This document shows, piece after piece, positions 62,950-64,000 of a stretch of DNA of 64,000 nucleotides (its first letter is position 1; each line of letters begins with the position of its first letter). The notes below the pieces were generated by a model. That model did no database searches. It was not told the DNA's origin and saw only the letters and a program-made list of their open reading frames with translations. The DNA comes from Symbiodinium sp. CCMP2592 (taxonomy: Eukaryota > Sar > Dinophyceae > Suessiales > Symbiodiniaceae): the NCBI GenBank assembly GCA_905221615.1, contig CAJNDT010002001.1:1731881-1795880 (forward strand). The letters are read 5' to 3'. The translations under genes were made by a program, and so were the position numbers.

Positions 62950-64000
62950 TGAACTCATACATCCAAACCGCCAACTCTTATAAGCCTCAAGCTTTGCAAA
63001 CAATCAGGCATGACCCTAAAGCCACAGCCCCCTAATCTACAGCCTCCACACCCGAAACCAACTCGAATGGATGAAACCTTAAACTCTAAGCCCCAGAGCC
63101 ACCATCCCTTGGTCTTGGTCTAGAGGTACTGTACGGGTCTAGGAGGCTAGGATGCAACAATTTCTAAGGGCATGTGGCTGCGAGCGGCGCAAGACGGTGC
63201 GAACAAACATCGGGGTTGGGGATTTTAGTTTCAGGTGCAATATGGCGTGCTGCGACGATTCTGATTCTGCAATGCGCAGTCCTAAATCCACTTAAGTCAC
63301 CTGGTGTTTGCAAGACAGGCGGCTAGAGCGCAACACACGAAGCTGCCACAACCCACGAAGCCATACCAAACAATTCTTAGCTCCTGGAGCCTCTGCAAAC
63401 CTCGTCCTGTAAAAGTAGTAGTGAACCGGCAGTCATGGTACCAACGCTGGCGACGCGTTTTTTTTCGGGAGCAGGATGACTTTGTGATCTACTTGGTACT
63501 GTGTTGAACATGACGGTGCTAAAACCTATAAATACAGTGATTGTGTCATGCTCGTGGCCGGCTTATTTGCACTTTCTCAGGGTCATTCAACACGAGACCG
63601 TAGCAAAAAGACGAAATCCTGAAGCGTGAGCCTTGAACCACAATGCGCAAAACTCGGAACCGCCAGACTCACGCCAGAAAGCGTGACTTCTTTCCTCAGA
63701 CGTCTTGAAAGTACCGGTGGCTAAGAAAATGTTGAACCCTCGCCTTGCTCTTCAGCCAGGACGATCCGGACGAGCTGGCACCTTTGCTTTCTTATGAGCA
63801 AAAAAGAACAAGAAGAATGCACTGATTCTTCGGTAGTTGGAACTTTATGGATCAATATTGCTTAAATGATGTTGGAACAAACCTCTTCCGGGTTTAGGTT
63901 GTCAAGGATTGTGACAGGCCTTGGAAATTACTCAACGGATTTATAGAATCGGAGTTGGTGTGTTCCTGGCTATAGTGTTTTGGCATTGGGTTGCCGTTGC
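62950..64000. other. Window end, weak exon candidates only
   Basis: Telomere-like CCCTAAAGCC and TTAAACTCTAAGCCCC text at 63000-63110. Weak coding candidates at about 63400-63500 (SWYQRWRRVFFREQDDFVIY) and after the acceptor CTCTTCAG at 63756. Neither is firm. Confidence 0.3.

Overview
The window looks like nuclear DNA of a dinoflagellate, most like a Symbiodiniaceae-type genome. The evidence is mixed. Long intact reading frames are strongly biased to G/C at third codon positions. Noncoding DNA is full of degenerate TTTAGGG/CCCTAAA text. Probable host genes are cut into short exons whose joins need GT, GC and apparently GA donors. Microsatellites of every period are abundant. No rRNA, convincing tRNA, CRISPR array or bacterial operon was seen.

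Region 1 (1-3168): ORF-poor DNA with a few candidate host exons, two with membrane-helix character on the + strand (about 500-710 and 1155-1436), plus one open frame on the minus strand (1652-2257).

Region 2 (about 3.2-19.3 kb): a nested mobile-element island, all coding on the minus strand. A non-LTR (LINE-type) retrotransposon encodes one very long protein: apurinic-like endonuclease, reverse transcriptase, four C2H2/CCHC fingers and a complete ubiquitin-specific protease (USP) domain at the C terminus. Its frame is split by a 9,669-bp DNA transposon (8575-18243). The transposon has 21-bp terminal inverted repeats, a TA target duplication, palindromic subterminal repeats, a DDE transposase with CACTA/Mirage/Chapaev-like features, and five further reading frames. 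Removing the transposon with one TA copy rejoins the LINE frame exactly: 4,941 nt, 1,646 codons plus stop. The transposon also holds two unusual noncoding arrays: 11 copies of ATACAAGA in helical-phase pairs (13292-13527), and a family of small hairpins with a constant CGCA loop and covarying stems (15139-15438).

Region 3 (about 19.6-64 kb): at first sight ORF-poor, but it holds many short + strand exons with good codon bias. Several carry transmembrane helices or N-glycosylation sequons, so several intron-rich host genes are probable. Introns carry telomere-like text; one 69-nt GT-AG intron (35953-36021) is almost entirely TTTAGGG-type repeat. Exon edges were placed by eye and gene models are not joined. 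Large microsatellites interrupt this region, including a 1.7-kb A/C-only trinucleotide tract (42.54-44.24 kb).

The LINE and the transposon are intact enough to have been active recently. The host exon fragments could not be assigned to named families with confidence.
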